NCBI GenBank assembly: GCA_017857815.1
Contig: JAFMCL010000013.1
Span: forward strand, 1-64,000
Length of the DNA: 64,000 nt
Direction of reading: 5' to 3'
Origin: Flavobacteriaceae bacterium
GTDB lineage: Bacteria; Bacteroidota; Bacteroidia; Flavobacteriales; Flavobacteriaceae
Under the pieces are notes generated by a model. That model made no database searches, was not told where the DNA came from, and saw nothing but the letters and a program-made list of their open reading frames with translations. Below, one piece after another: positions 26,051 through 34,994 of this stretch. The translations under genes and the position numbers were made by a program. Numbering within the stretch: the first letter of the stretch is position 1; every line of letters begins with the position of its first letter.

Positions 26051-26812
26051 CTATCGAATAAAAACTGGTGCTAGTTTTGATTCAGTATGCGCCTCACTAT
26101 AGACATAACCTCCAGAATCAAACCCGAGTAGTGCGTCGTAATTATTTTTTGGTGAATCCAATAAATATCGCACCATCATTCCCCTTGCCTTCTTGGCATA
26201 AAAAGATATTATTTTAAGTTTTCCGTTTTTAAAATCTTTAAACTGAGGTGCTATGATTGGGGTTTTTAAAACTTTTTGATCTACGGCAGAAAAATATTCA
26301 GTACTTGCCAGATTGACAAAAAGCTCTTCTTCTTCTAATTCTGAATTTAAAAAGCTAGTTATCTTCTGTCTCCAAAATTCATAAAGATTTTTATTTTTTT
26401 CAATTCCAATTTTAGTTCCCATTTCTAGGCGGTAGGGTTGAATTAAATCTAAAGGTTTAAGCACTCCATAAAGACCCGAAAGAATCCTAAGACTGTTTTG
26501 CATTTTATTGATCTTCTCCTCCGGAAGCGTGTAGGCATCTAACCCAGAATAAACATCGCCATTAAATGCAAAGACTGCAGGCCTTGAGTTTTTCAAACTC
26601 TCCTGATTGTTAAAACTTTGATTCCGTTCCCAGTTTAAATTACCGAGCTTATCAGAAATATGCATTAATTGCGATAATTCAACTGGAGATTTCTTTTTTA
26701 AAAGCTCATTAATTCTTTTGGCTTCTTCAATAAAGCATGGATTTGAGTTTGTCGAATTGGGTAAAACCGCATCAAAATTTAGCGATTTTGCAGGAGAAAT
26801 TATCATTTTCAT
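26051..26812 (-). CDS. yaaA: Peroxide stress protein YaaA
   Basis: A 253-residue YaaA (DUF328) protein: starts MKMIISPAKSLNF, contains QSLKNSRPAVFAFNGDVYSGLDA and LNDS-type C-terminal segments including FYAKKARGMMVRYLL and GFDSGGYVYSE. In E. coli YaaA lowers intracellular free iron under hydrogen peroxide; the fold resembles DNA-binding enzymes. Monocistronic, with a promoter-like pair just upstream (26829-26859). Confidence 0.92.
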   Translation of the reverse strand: MKMIISPAKSLNFDAVLPNSTNSNPCFIEEAKRINELLKKKSPVELSQLMHISDKLGNLNWERNQSFNNQESLKNSRPAVFAFNGDVYSGLDAYTLPEEKINKMQNSLRILSGLYGVLKPLDLIQPYRLEMGTKIGIEKNKNLYEFWRQKITSFLNSELEEEELFVNLASTEYFSAVDQKVLKTPIIAPQFKDFKNGKLKIISFYAKKARGMMVRYLLDSPKNNYDALLGFDSGGYVYSEAHTESKLAPVFIR

Positions 26813-26828
26813 TTAGCAATCGTTTTTC

Positions 26829-26859
26829 CAAATGTATAAGGATTTAGTCCAAAAAACAA
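26829..26859 (-). promoter_or_regulatory. Promoter of yaaA
   Basis: On the minus strand TACATTTG (26829-26836) matches the -7 consensus TAnnTTTG exactly, and a TTG (26857-26859) lies 20 bp upstream as the -33 element. The implied start is about 10 nt before the yaaA ATG. This is the best paired promoter match found in the window. Confidence 0.55.
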
Positions 26860-26890
26860 CTCTATCAAATCACCAAATTCAATTGACATA

Positions 26891-27931
26891 TCAAGAATTC
26901 TTATGTTGAGCATAATTACGCCACTTTTCAAGTGCGTTTAAAATGTCCGGAGGAGTTTCAGAATTAAAATCCATCCACTCGTTAGTTGTGGGGTGGTTAA
27001 AACCTAAGGTTTTTGCATGCAATGCCTGACGCGGAATCAATGTAAAGCAGTTCTGAACAAACTGCTTGTATTTTGTAAAAGTCGTACCCTTTAAAACAGC
27101 ATCACCCCCATAGCGCGAATCATTAAACAGTGTGTGTCCAATATGTTTCATGTGTGCACGAATCTGATGGGTTCGCCCCGTCTCGAGTCGGCATTCAATC
27201 AATGTTACATATCCAAAACGTTCTAAAACTGAATAGTGCGTTATGGCAGGCTTCCCAGATTCTCCATCTGGAAAAACGGTCATTTGAAGGCGATTTTTAG
27301 GATGTCTCCCGATGTGTCCTTCCACAACTCCTTCTTCCGCTATGACATCTCCCCAAACCAAAGCTAGGTATTTTCGGGAAGAGACCTTGTCGTGAAACTG
27401 TTTTGCCAAATGCGCCATCGCTACATCTGTTTTAGCAACGACTAAAATTCCACTTGTATCCTTATCAATTCGGTGAACCAAGCCCGGTCGATCATTAGAA
27501 TTTAATGGTAGTGTCTCAAAATGATGCAAAAGACCATTAATCAAAGTACCTGAATAGTTTCCATGTCCGGGATGAACAACCATACCCGCTTCCTTGTTGA
27601 CCACGATCAAGGCTTCATCTTCATATATAATGTCCAAAGACATTTCTTCGGGTATTAAAAGATTTTCGTGAGGTGGGTGAGACAGTAAGACTTTCACCTC
27701 ATCTCCTCCCTTGATTTTATAACTCGACTTTACGGGAACTCCATCTACTTGAATTGAACCTGTTTTGGCAGCTTGTTGGATTTTATTTCGCGTTGCATTT
27801 TCAATCCGATTCATTAAATACTTATCCACTCGAAGCGGCTCCTGCCCGGGATCAGCCTTGAATGAATGATGCTCGTGTAATTGATCTTCTACCATCTCCG
27901 AACTGGAGCTTTGTTTATTTTCGTTTTCCAT
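26891..27931 (-). CDS. rluD: 23S rRNA pseudouridine synthase RluD family
   Basis: A 346-residue RluA/RluD family enzyme. An N-terminal S4 domain (residues 33-80, RVDKYLMNRIENATRNKI) precedes the catalytic domain with HRIDKDTSG (catalytic Asp156) and RTHQIRAHMKHIGH. It makes pseudouridines in helix 69 of 23S rRNA if it is the RluD ortholog; the S4 plus length fit this best. The gene start overlaps the stop of the PASTA gene by 17 bp and both are on the minus strand. Confidence 0.9.
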   Translation of the reverse strand: MENENKQSSSSEMVEDQLHEHHSFKADPGQEPLRVDKYLMNRIENATRNKIQQAAKTGSIQVDGVPVKSSYKIKGGDEVKVLLSHPPHENLLIPEEMSLDIIYEDEALIVVNKEAGMVVHPGHGNYSGTLINGLLHHFETLPLNSNDRPGLVHRIDKDTSGILVVAKTDVAMAHLAKQFHDKVSSRKYLALVWGDVIAEEGVVEGHIGRHPKNRLQMTVFPDGESGKPAITHYSVLERFGYVTLIECRLETGRTHQIRAHMKHIGHTLFNDSRYGGDAVLKGTTFTKYKQFVQNCFTLIPRQALHAKTLGFNHPTTNEWMDFNSETPPDILNALEKWRNYAQHKNS

Positions 27932-28469
27932 TTCCTAATACTAAATCAATCTTTGCTGTTTTTGGAAGCAAAGTTCCTGGAGTTAGTATTTCTCCTTTGT
28001 GCTTAATTTCTAAAACCATGTTTTTCCCGATATTGTCTCTGTAGGTTATTTCTCCAATTGAAAAACCGACAGATTGCAGCGTGGTTTCTGCATTTCTTCT
28101 TGTAATCTGAACTACGTCTGGAACGCTTACCTTTTTATAATTAGATGGGTTTAGAGTGATATAAATTTTTCTATTTTTTTTGACAAAATCTCCAGCTTTA
28201 GGGTAATGCTCTAACACACTAAGCGGTGACATATTTGGGGTGTATTTGGAAGAATCGATGATTTCAAATCTTAAATTTTCTTCCTCAATTAAAGGGATTA
28301 AAACAAATAGAGGTACCCCTTCTAAATCTGGAACTTCCTGAAGTTTATCGTGATGGGTGAAGATTTTTAAAAAGCTCAAAGTGAGATAACAGAAAATCAA
28401 AAACACAATAAAAGCAAGCACCAAATGTTTAAAAAAAGTCTTACTAAAAAAGAATCTAATTAAATTCAT
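27915..28469 (-). CDS. PASTA domain membrane protein
   Basis: A 184-residue protein. I take the internal ATG at 28467-28469 (MNLIRFF) as start rather than the longer frame from 28529, because the -7 box at 28486-28493 lies inside the extension. One N-terminal membrane helix (LVLAFIVFLIFCYLTLSFL) is followed by PASTA repeats: VPDLEGVPLFVLIPLIEEEN--VLEHYPKAGDFVKKNRKIYITL and VPDVVQITRRNAETTLQSVGF--GEILTPGTLLPKTAKIDLVLG. PASTA domains bind peptidoglycan or mediate protein contacts; exact role unknown. Divergent from ddl. Confidence 0.85.
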   Translation of the reverse strand: MNLIRFFFSKTFFKHLVLAFIVFLIFCYLTLSFLKIFTHHDKLQEVPDLEGVPLFVLIPLIEEENLRFEIIDSSKYTPNMSPLSVLEHYPKAGDFVKKNRKIYITLNPSNYKKVSVPDVVQITRRNAETTLQSVGFSIGEITYRDNIGKNMVLEIKHKGEILTPGTLLPKTAKIDLVLGNGKRK

Positions 28470-28485
28470 AACTTTAAATTCGAAA

Positions 28486-28493
28486 CAAAGATA
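28486..28493 (-). promoter_or_regulatory. Putative -7 box for the PASTA gene
   Basis: TATCTTTG on the minus strand matches TAnnTTTG exactly, 16 bp upstream of the chosen ATG of the PASTA gene. No -33 TTG at the right distance. It lies back to back with the ddl box at 28530-28537. Confidence 0.45.
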
Positions 28494-28529
28494 ATGAATC
28501 GCATTGCTTTTGATTAATTTGAAATACAA

Positions 28530-28537
28530 TACCTTTG
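28530..28537 (+). promoter_or_regulatory. Promoter of ddl
   Basis: TACCTTTG matches the -7 consensus exactly; a TTG at 28510-28512 lies 17 bp upstream. It covers the TTG codon of the longest ddl frame (28535), so translation must start at ATG 28553. Confidence 0.5.
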
Positions 28538-28552
28538 TTTAAAAGTGTTTTT

Positions 28553-29539
28553 ATGGGTAAAAAGGTTGTTGGGATTGCCATGGGAGGGTACTCTTCCGAA
28601 AGAGAAATTTCTCTAAATAGTGGTAATATGGTCAATAAAACCCTTTCAAATGAAAGTTGGGTTTGCTATAGGATCCTAATAAATTCGGATCATTGGATTG
28701 TTTTAGACAACCAAAACAACAGTTATCCACTTTCGATGGGTGATTTTACTTTTTCAATTGACAACCAAATAATTCATTTCGATGTGGTTTTCAATGCAAT
28801 TCATGGGATTCCCGGAGAAAACGGTCAATTGGCGGCACTCTTAGAGTTATTAGATATCCCGCACACCGGCTGTGATAGCTACACAGCAGGACTCACATTT
28901 AACAAAAGAGACTGCCTTGATGTGGCAAAAAAATGGGGGATTCCAGCGGCAAAATCAGTTTCATTTGACAAAGGTGACATTATAGATCTTGACTTAATAA
29001 AACGGCAAGTAGGGTTTCCTTGTTTTGTTAAACCAAATCGTTCTGGTAGTAGTTTTGGAATTGTTAAAGTAAATCGTCAGGAAGATTTCCCAAAAGCATT
29101 AGAAACGGCCTTTTCAGAAGACAGACAATTAATTATTGAATCTGCATTGGTCGGAAGAGAATTTTCTGTAGGAGTTTTCTCAATGGGCGATGAAATAATT
29201 GTTCTTCCAATAACCGAAATAACTACTGATAATGAATTTTTTGACTACGAAGCTAAGTATGAAGGGAAATCGGAAGAAATCACTCCAGCTCAGATTCCTC
29301 AAAAATGGTCAGATGAAATAATTCGAATGTCCAAAAGACTATATCTAAAAATGGAGCTGTCGGGTGTATGCCGAAGTGAATTCATTATCGTTGACGAAGT
29401 ACCGCATCTGCTAGAAATCAACACAATCCCAGGATTAACGGAGGCCAGTATAATTCCCCAACAGCTAGAAGCAGCAGGTCTAGGACTTAACGACTTGTTC
29501 GAGGCAATGCTAAACAACGCTTTAGAAAAAAACGTTTAA
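28553..29539 (+). CDS. ddl: D-alanine--D-alanine ligase
   Basis: A 328-residue ATP-grasp enzyme joining two D-Ala for peptidoglycan. I start at ATG 28553 (MGKKVVGIAMGGYSSEREIS); the frame goes six codons further to a TTG that lies in the promoter. Motifs: GGYSSEREISLNSG, FNAIHGIPGENGQLAALLELLDIPHTG, FVKPNRSGSSFGIVKV and EINTIPGLTEASIIPQQ. Upstream PASTA gene is divergent; coaD follows 10 bp later. Its product is the substrate of MurF encoded at 14.5-15.7 kb. Confidence 0.95.
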   Translation: MGKKVVGIAMGGYSSEREISLNSGNMVNKTLSNESWVCYRILINSDHWIVLDNQNNSYPLSMGDFTFSIDNQIIHFDVVFNAIHGIPGENGQLAALLELLDIPHTGCDSYTAGLTFNKRDCLDVAKKWGIPAAKSVSFDKGDIIDLDLIKRQVGFPCFVKPNRSGSSFGIVKVNRQEDFPKALETAFSEDRQLIIESALVGREFSVGVFSMGDEIIVLPITEITTDNEFFDYEAKYEGKSEEITPAQIPQKWSDEIIRMSKRLYLKMELSGVCRSEFIIVDEVPHLLEINTIPGLTEASIIPQQLEAAGLGLNDLFEAMLNNALEKNV

Positions 29540-29549
29540 ATTTGTATTT

Positions 29550-30002
29550 ATGAAACGTGCAATTTTCCCAGGTTCTTTTGATCCAATCACATTAGGTCAC
29601 TATGATCTTATCAAAAGAAGTATTCCTTTGTTTGACGAAATAGTTATTGCTGTTGGAACAAATTCGGAAAAAAAATACATGTTCTCTTTAAAGGCAAGAA
29701 TGGATTTTATCGAAGAAACATTCGAAGGACACAATTCCCTTGTGATAGCCAACTACGAAGGATTGACGATAGATTTTTGCAATAAGTGTAATGCTGATTT
29801 CATCATCAGAGGGTTGCGAAATTCAACTGATTTTGAATTTGAAAAAGTAATTGCCCATACGAACAGGAAGCTCTCTGGGATTGAAACAATTTTTCTTTTG
29901 ACTTCAGCAAACACTTCCTACATAAGCAGCAGTATCGTGCGAGAGATCATTTCAAACAAAGGAGACTACAGACTCCTTGTCCCTGACGCTGTAAGGATCT
30001 AA
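29550..30002 (+). CDS. coaD: Pantetheine-phosphate adenylyltransferase
   Basis: A 150-residue nucleotidyltransferase catalysing the penultimate step of CoA synthesis. The start KRAIFPGSFDPITLGHYDLI carries the (T/G)xGH motif, and ISSSIVREI near the C-terminus matches the ISS-S/T-x-VR motif. The length is slightly short of 155-160, normal for the family. It follows ddl by 10 bp in the same operon and converges on the NUDIX gene with 11 bp between stops. Confidence 0.95.
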   Translation: MKRAIFPGSFDPITLGHYDLIKRSIPLFDEIVIAVGTNSEKKYMFSLKARMDFIEETFEGHNSLVIANYEGLTIDFCNKCNADFIIRGLRNSTDFEFEKVIAHTNRKLSGIETIFLLTSANTSYISSSIVREIISNKGDYRLLVPDAVRI

Positions 30003-30013
30003 CCCACGAGGGC

Positions 30014-30610
30014 TTATAAAATTTCTTTAACTAGTATTTTTATATTTTCATAAGCATTTTCCATTAACTCGGGAATAGCTTCCTTAGATTTCCATACCGC
30101 CTGATTTATTCCTTCTTCAACTTGAGGTATCAGCTTACCCTCAAAGGAAGTCGTCATCAAATACCAATAGGTTTTCTTTAACCTATAAGAACCATTTCTC
30201 TTAAACAAATGGAACGTAGTAGGAAGTGGTTTTTTGACTATCAAATCCTTTACACCTGTTTCCTCGATCACTTCTCTTAGGGCGCCATCGATAATCAATT
30301 CCTTTTTCTCAATCCTTCCTTTGGGGAGGTCCCACTGATCCTTTCTGTAGATAAATAAAATTTTTCCATCATGATGCTCAACAAGTCCACCGGCTGCTTC
30401 TATCTCGGGAAAGTACTTTTTAATATGTTTCCAAAGCTTTTTTTCCTTCGGGTGGTAAAGGTATAATCCCTTGACTTTTTTAGACTTCAAAGCATTTATT
30501 ATCAATTCTTCATTTGTGTATTTTAAGAAAAGAAAGGGAGTGGAATCTTCAGTTTCAACCTTTTTTGTGGTTAAAACAACTAACTTTTTATTGAAAAAAA
30601 CTTTATACAT
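30014..30610 (-). CDS. NUDIX hydrolase domain protein
   Basis: About 198 residues from ATG at 30608-30610 (MYKVFFNKKLVVL); a longer frame runs 11 codons more, into the pyrE coding region. The N-terminal half is specific to Bacteroidota, the C-terminal half is a NUDIX domain with box GRIEKKELIIDGALREVIEE plus TGV, i.e. Gx5Ex7REUxEExGU. It would hydrolyse a nucleoside diphosphate-linked compound; substrate unknown. It is divergent from pyrE with only 6 bp between start codons. Confidence 0.88.
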   Translation of the reverse strand: MYKVFFNKKLVVLTTKKVETEDSTPFLFLKYTNEELIINALKSKKVKGLYLYHPKEKKLWKHIKKYFPEIEAAGGLVEHHDGKILFIYRKDQWDLPKGRIEKKELIIDGALREVIEETGVKDLIVKKPLPTTFHLFKRNGSYRLKKTYWYLMTTSFEGKLIPQVEEGINQAVWKSKEAIPELMENAYENIKILVKEIL

Positions 30611-30613
30611 TTG
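30606..30613 (+). promoter_or_regulatory. Putative -7 box for pyrE
   Basis: TACATTTG is an exact TAnnTTTG match ending 3 bp before the pyrE ATG. If used, the transcript would be leaderless or nearly so. It also overlaps the start codon of the divergent NUDIX gene. No -33 TTG at a standard distance was found (one TTG is 12 bp upstream). Confidence 0.35.
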
Positions 30614-30616
30614 CGT

Positions 30617-31261
30617 ATGATTTATGACCAAACAACGGCTCAATTAACGGCCAAAAGCTTACTGCAAATTAATGCAATTAAATTGGATCCAAAAAATCCT
30701 TTTCAATGGGCAAGCGGATGGAATTCTCCTATCTATTGTGACAACCGAATTGCACTGTCTTTTCCTGAAGTAAGAAATTTGCTTGCCGAAAAATTAACCG
30801 ATCAAGTTAGGTCGCTCTACGGGGAAGGAAACGTTATTGCGGGAGTAGCAACTGGTGCTATCGGAATCGGAATGTTGGTTGCTCAACGCTTAGGCGCTCC
30901 ATTCATTTATGTCAGACCCGAAGCGAAATCACATGGTCGACAAAATCAAATTGAAGGAAATTTAGAAAAAGGGCAATCAGTTGTTGTCATAGAAGATTTA
31001 ATTTCAACCGGAAAAAGCAGTCTTAATGCTGTTAGAGCGTTAAGAAATTCAAATGCTGAAGTCAAAGGGATGGTGGCGTTGTTCACTTATGGTTTTGATG
31101 TTGCTTCTGATAATTTTGCAGCTGAAGACGTGAAGCTTCACACACTTTGCGACTATGATCATTTATTGGAAGCCGGAGTGGCTTCAAACTATGTTGATAA
31201 AAATGATTTGGAATTGCTAAGGTCGTGGAAAAAAAATCCTGCCAATTGGAGCCCTGCTTAA
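30617..31261 (+). CDS. pyrE: Orotate phosphoribosyltransferase
   Basis: A 214-residue type I phosphoribosyltransferase converting orotate and PRPP to OMP in pyrimidine synthesis. Motifs: LQINAIKLDPKNPFQWASGW, SPIYCDNR and PRPP-binding VVVIEDLISTGKSS. I take ATG 30617 as start; the frame also allows TTG 30611, which lies within the promoter-like box. It is divergent from the NUDIX gene and its stop overlaps birA's by 4 bp. Confidence 0.95.
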   Translation: MIYDQTTAQLTAKSLLQINAIKLDPKNPFQWASGWNSPIYCDNRIALSFPEVRNLLAEKLTDQVRSLYGEGNVIAGVATGAIGIGMLVAQRLGAPFIYVRPEAKSHGRQNQIEGNLEKGQSVVVIEDLISTGKSSLNAVRALRNSNAEVKGMVALFTYGFDVASDNFAAEDVKLHTLCDYDHLLEAGVASNYVDKNDLELLRSWKKNPANWSPA

Positions 31262-31995
31262 TAAAGCAATTTTAAGGAACCGCCTGAAAAGTATTCAAGC
31301 GTTCCATTTTCTTTTTCAATTTTAATTTTTCCTTTCGAATTAACCCCTTTTATCTTTCCTTTTAATTTTGAATCTGAATGCTCAAAAACCACCCACTGGT
31401 CTTTCATGTAAAGGTGTGTTTGATACTGATTGATCAATTCAATTTTGTTTTCAGAATTACATTGTTTAAAAAAAACATTAAACTTTTCTAAAAGCCTTTT
31501 TAAAAGTTTATCTAAGTCGTTTTCTTTTTGAGTAAGCAATAAAATTGAACTTGCTTTAGGAAATAAATCAAAATTATCTTGATTTACATTTAACCCTACT
31601 CCTACGATTGTTCCCGAAAACCGGTCACCCCTGACAAAATTCTCTATTAAAACTCCTCCAATCTTTTTATTACCTGACAAAATGTCGTTTGGCCATTTTA
31701 AACTTAAATCCGGAATATTGATTTCTTTCAAAGCCATAAGAATGGCAAGTGTTACGGAACAATTAATTAGGAACTGATCTCGTGTAGAAAGCTTGTCAAA
31801 CACCTTAAATAAGCTAAAAGTTAAATTTTTCCCAGGAGTTGATATCCATTGGTTTTCGCGCTGTCCTCTTCCCTTAGTTTGGTCATTAACCCAAACCAAA
31901 TCACCCTCAATACAGTTCCCCAGGAGAAACTTTTCTTTTAACCAATCATTAGTAGAGTCTGTGGCATCAAGTTTGATTATTTTGAAATTGATCAT
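31258..31995 (-). CDS. birA: Biotin--[acetyl-CoA-carboxylase] ligase
   Basis: A 245-residue monofunctional biotin protein ligase without the N-terminal DNA-binding domain of E. coli BirA. Motifs: DATDSTNDWLKEKF, DQTKGRGQRENQWISTPGKN (biotinyl-AMP loop) and LKWPNDILSGNKKIGGVLIEN. It biotinylates the carboxyl carrier protein. It converges on pyrE (4-bp overlap of stops) and is divergent from rsfS with 57 bp between starts. Confidence 0.93.
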   Translation of the reverse strand: MINFKIIKLDATDSTNDWLKEKFLLGNCIEGDLVWVNDQTKGRGQRENQWISTPGKNLTFSLFKVFDKLSTRDQFLINCSVTLAILMALKEINIPDLSLKWPNDILSGNKKIGGVLIENFVRGDRFSGTIVGVGLNVNQDNFDLFPKASSILLLTQKENDLDKLLKRLLEKFNVFFKQCNSENKIELINQYQTHLYMKDQWVVFEHSDSKLKGKIKGVNSKGKIKIEKENGTLEYFSGGSLKLLY

Positions 31996-32025
31996 GGATT
32001 AAATCTGTGTGAACTTAAAAAGTAA

Positions 32026-32033
32026 TAAATTTG
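32026..32033 (+). promoter_or_regulatory. Putative -7 box of the rsfS-ftsH operon
   Basis: TAAATTTG matches TAnnTTTG exactly, 19 bp upstream of the rsfS ATG. A properly spaced -33 TTG is absent. It would drive the rsfS-ftsH-LUD-cdsA-psd block. Confidence 0.4.
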
Positions 32034-32052
32034 TGTAAAATTAAAAGATTTA

Positions 32053-32424
32053 ATGGCAAAAAAGAAGTCTAATGCAGACGAACTCATTTCAAAAATAATT
32101 TCTGGGGTAGAAGATGTAAAAGGAATTGATATAAGCCTGTTAGATCTTAGGGATATTGAAAACACAGTTTGTAGCTACTTTATCGTTTGTAGCGGAAGTT
32201 CAAATACCCACGTAAACGCAATTGTTAGTTCAGTTCAAAAAACTGTAAGCAAAGAATTAAGAGAGAAACCCTTCCACACCGAAGGTCTCGAGAATTCTGA
32301 ATGGGTTCTTATTGACTACGTAAACATCGTTGTTCATGTTTTTCAAAAACACATAAGAGAATATTATAATATCGAGGAGCTTTGGGGAGATGCTAAAACA
32401 ACTCAAATTGCATCCAACAACTAA
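32053..32424 (+). CDS. rsfS: Ribosome silencing factor RsfS
   Basis: A 123-residue RsfS/DUF143 protein that binds ribosomal protein L14 and blocks subunit joining when nutrients are scarce. It has the family pattern GIDISLLDLRDIENTVCSYF, FIVCSGSSNTHVNAI and WVLIDYVNIVVHVFQ, followed by YYNIEELWGDA. First gene of a five-gene block; ftsH starts 5 bp after its stop. Confidence 0.94.
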   Translation: MAKKKSNADELISKIISGVEDVKGIDISLLDLRDIENTVCSYFIVCSGSSNTHVNAIVSSVQKTVSKELREKPFHTEGLENSEWVLIDYVNIVVHVFQKHIREYYNIEELWGDAKTTQIASNN

Positions 32425-32429
32425 GCACT

Positions 32430-34394
32430 ATGGAAGAAAAAAAAGTTAATAAACCAAAGTTTAACCCTTATTGGATTTACGGAATCGTAATCACCATCCT
32501 ACTTGGAATGAGTATGTTTGGTGGCGACAATAACTGGCAAAGCATTAGTAAAACAAACATTTCTGATTTTGAAAGATTTCTCAATCAGGAAGATGTTGCT
32601 GAAGTTTTAGTAATCAACCAGAAATTGGCTCGGGTTACCCTTACTCAAAATGCCCTTGAAAAAAGTGTTCATAAAGTTGTAAAAAAAGAAAACCTCATAG
32701 GTCAAAAAAACATTCAAGGTCCTCACTATGAATTTGAAGTAGGTAACTTGGAATTGTTTCAAAAAAAATTAGAGCAAGCGAAGGACAATGGGATAAATTT
32801 TAAATATGATTTTATCTCTGTTGAAAATAAATGGATGGACGTTATTCTTGGATTTTTACCAATAATAATTATCATCGGTATCTGGATTTTCTTAATGCGA
32901 AGAATGTCTGGCGGAGCTGGCGGAGGTGCTGGTGGTCAAATTTTTAATATCGGAAAATCAAAAGCCAAACTTTTTGATCAAAACACTGATGTAAAAACCA
33001 CCTTTAAAGAAGTTGCTGGATTAGAGGGGGCAAAAGAAGAAATTCAAGAAATTGTCGACTTTCTTAAGAATCCAAAAAAATATACAATCCTAGGGGGTAA
33101 AATTCCAAAAGGAGCATTGCTCGTTGGCCTTCCTGGTACCGGAAAAACACTTCTGGCCAAAGCAGTCGCAGGGGAGGCCAAAGTTCCTTTCTTCTCAATT
33201 TCAGGATCTGACTTTGTTGAGATGTTTGTAGGAGTTGGTGCATCAAGAGTAAGAGATTTATTTAAACAAGCCAAGGAGAAATCACCTGCAATAATTTTTA
33301 TTGATGAGATTGATGCCATCGGAAGAGCCCGAGGTAAAAATAATTTTACAGGTTCGAATGATGAACGTGAAAATACACTAAATCAATTGCTGACCGAAAT
33401 GGATGGTTTTGGAACAGACACTAATGTCATTGTACTTGCAGCGACGAACAGAGCCGATGTCTTAGACAAGGCATTGATGAGAGCAGGTCGTTTTGATCGA
33501 CAAATTTATGTAGACCTTCCGGATCTCAATGAGCGTCGTGAGATTTTTAAAGTTCACCTAAAACCTCTGAAGTCAATAAAAACACTAGATGTTGAATTCT
33601 TAGCCAAGCAAACTCCAGGTTTCTCAGGAGCTGATATTGCAAATGTTTGTAATGAAGCTGCATTAATTGCAGCTAGAAAAAACAAAAAATCTGTTGGTAA
33701 ACAAGACTTTTTGGATGCGGTTGATCGTATTGTTGGAGGACTAGAAAAGAAACATAAAATCATAACCCCTAGGGAAAAGAAAACCATCGCTTATCACGAA
33801 GCAGGTCATGCAACGGTAAGTTGGTTTTTGGAACACGCTGCTCCGTTAGTCAAAGTAACTATTGTCCCTAGAGGACAATCCTTGGGCGCGGCTTGGTATC
33901 TACCTGAGGAAAGAATGATTGTTAGAACAGAACAAATTTTAGACGAAATTTGCGCTGCTTTGGGTGGAAGAGCTGCTGAAAAATTAATTTTTAATCAAAT
34001 TTCAACCGGTGCTTTAAGTGATCTGGAAAAAGTAACCCGCCAAGCAAGGTCAATAGTTTCAGTATATGGATTGAACGATGCCATTGGTAACCTCACTTAT
34101 TATGACTCTACAGGTCAATCAGAAAATAGCTTCAACAAGCCCTACTCTGAAAAAACTGCTCAAATAATTGATGAAGAAATTTCAAACATTATTGAGACCC
34201 AATACAAACGCGCATGCGATCTTCTTAAAAAAAACAAGAGTAAATTAACCCAGCTTGCGGAAAGATTGTTAGAAAAAGAAGTTATATTTAAGGACGATTT
34301 GTTTAATATCTTGGGGAAAAGACCCTTTGATGAAGATCAGAATCCTGAAAAAAGCGGAGACAACCAAGAAATTGAAGTCGCTGTTAAATCGTAA
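32430..34394 (+). CDS. ftsH: ATP-dependent zinc metalloprotease FtsH
   Basis: A 654-residue membrane-anchored AAA+ protease. TM helix 1 near residues 13-30 ([17 protein letters not shown]), a periplasmic domain, TM helix 2 near 136-155 ([18 protein letters not shown]), a Gly-rich linker, then the AAA domain: Walker A GLPGTGKT from Gly233 (GP is usual for GL), Walker [12 protein letters not shown], and pore motif FVG. The M41 zinc site is HEAGH at His456-His460. It degrades membrane and regulatory proteins. It follows rsfS by 5 bp and precedes the LUD gene by 3 bp. Confidence 0.97.
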   Translation: MEEKKVNKPKFNPYWIYGIVITILLGMSMFGGDNNWQSISKTNISDFERFLNQEDVAEVLVINQKLARVTLTQNALEKSVHKVVKKENLIGQKNIQGPHYEFEVGNLELFQKKLEQAKDNGINFKYDFISVENKWMDVILGFLPIIIIIGIWIFLMRRMSGGAGGGAGGQIFNIGKSKAKLFDQNTDVKTTFKEVAGLEGAKEEIQEIVDFLKNPKKYTILGGKIPKGALLVGLPGTGKTLLAKAVAGEAKVPFFSISGSDFVEMFVGVGASRVRDLFKQAKEKSPAIIFIDEIDAIGRARGKNNFTGSNDERENTLNQLLTEMDGFGTDTNVIVLAATNRADVLDKALMRAGRFDRQIYVDLPDLNERREIFKVHLKPLKSIKTLDVEFLAKQTPGFSGADIANVCNEAALIAARKNKKSVGKQDFLDAVDRIVGGLEKKHKIITPREKKTIAYHEAGHATVSWFLEHAAPLVKVTIVPRGQSLGAAWYLPEERMIVRTEQILDEICAALGGRAAEKLIFNQISTGALSDLEKVTRQARSIVSVYGLNDAIGNLTYYDSTGQSENSFNKPYSEKTAQIIDEEISNIIETQYKRACDLLKKNKSKLTQLAERLLEKEVIFKDDLFNILGKRPFDEDQNPEKSGDNQEIEVAVKS

Positions 34395-34397
34395 GTT

Positions 34398-34991
34398 GTG
34401 AGTTTTTGGAATAAATTATTTAGCGCCAAAACTAAGACTGATAATTCCGATGAAAAAAGTAAATTTCTTCCTGAGGAAATAGAAGCAGTTGAGATTACTT
34501 TTGCTAAAAAGTTTACCGAAAAAGGAGGTAAATTTATTTATTCTGAAAATTCTTCTTCAACCGATCAATTTTTCAGTGATATTCTTAAAGAAAATAATTG
34601 GCAAAGAAATGATGTGCTTTGTATTGATGAAAATTTAGCTGATCGATTTCAACTGGACTGTAAAAAAAAACAGTTCAACTTCAAAAATTTTCCAGTGTTT
34701 CTAATTGATAGTGAATTTTTAATTGGAGACCAAGGGAACATCCTTATTTGCAACCATCAATTAAAAGATTATAAGCTAGAACAACTCCCCCCTTATTTCA
34801 TAGTGTTTTCTAGTCTCAAACAATTCGCTTCGGACGTAAGCGATGGAATGAGTAAACTCAAAGAAAAACACGCCACGCAACTTCCCAACAATATAACCAC
34901 GCTGAATGTTAAGAATATTGTAGACGAAAATAATTTTTTAACTTACGGAAGTAGCGCTAAAAACTTATATTTACTGCTTCAAGAATCATAA
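34398..34991 (+). CDS. LUD domain protein
   Basis: A 197-residue protein with a GTG start, 3 bp after the ftsH stop. It resembles the LUD (lactate utilisation / LutB-LutC-like) domain: the NNITTLNVKNIVDENNFLTYG region and the FPVFLIDSEFLIGDQGNILI strand pattern fit. No cofactor or metal motif is recognised, and LutA/LutB partners are absent. Its constant position between ftsH and cdsA in Bacteroidota, as I recall it, argues against a lactate role. Function unknown. Confidence 0.65.
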   Translation: MSFWNKLFSAKTKTDNSDEKSKFLPEEIEAVEITFAKKFTEKGGKFIYSENSSSTDQFFSDILKENNWQRNDVLCIDENLADRFQLDCKKKQFNFKNFPVFLIDSEFLIGDQGNILICNHQLKDYKLEQLPPYFIVFSSLKQFASDVSDGMSKLKEKHATQLPNNITTLNVKNIVDENNFLTYGSSAKNLYLLLQES

Positions 34992-34994
34992 TTA

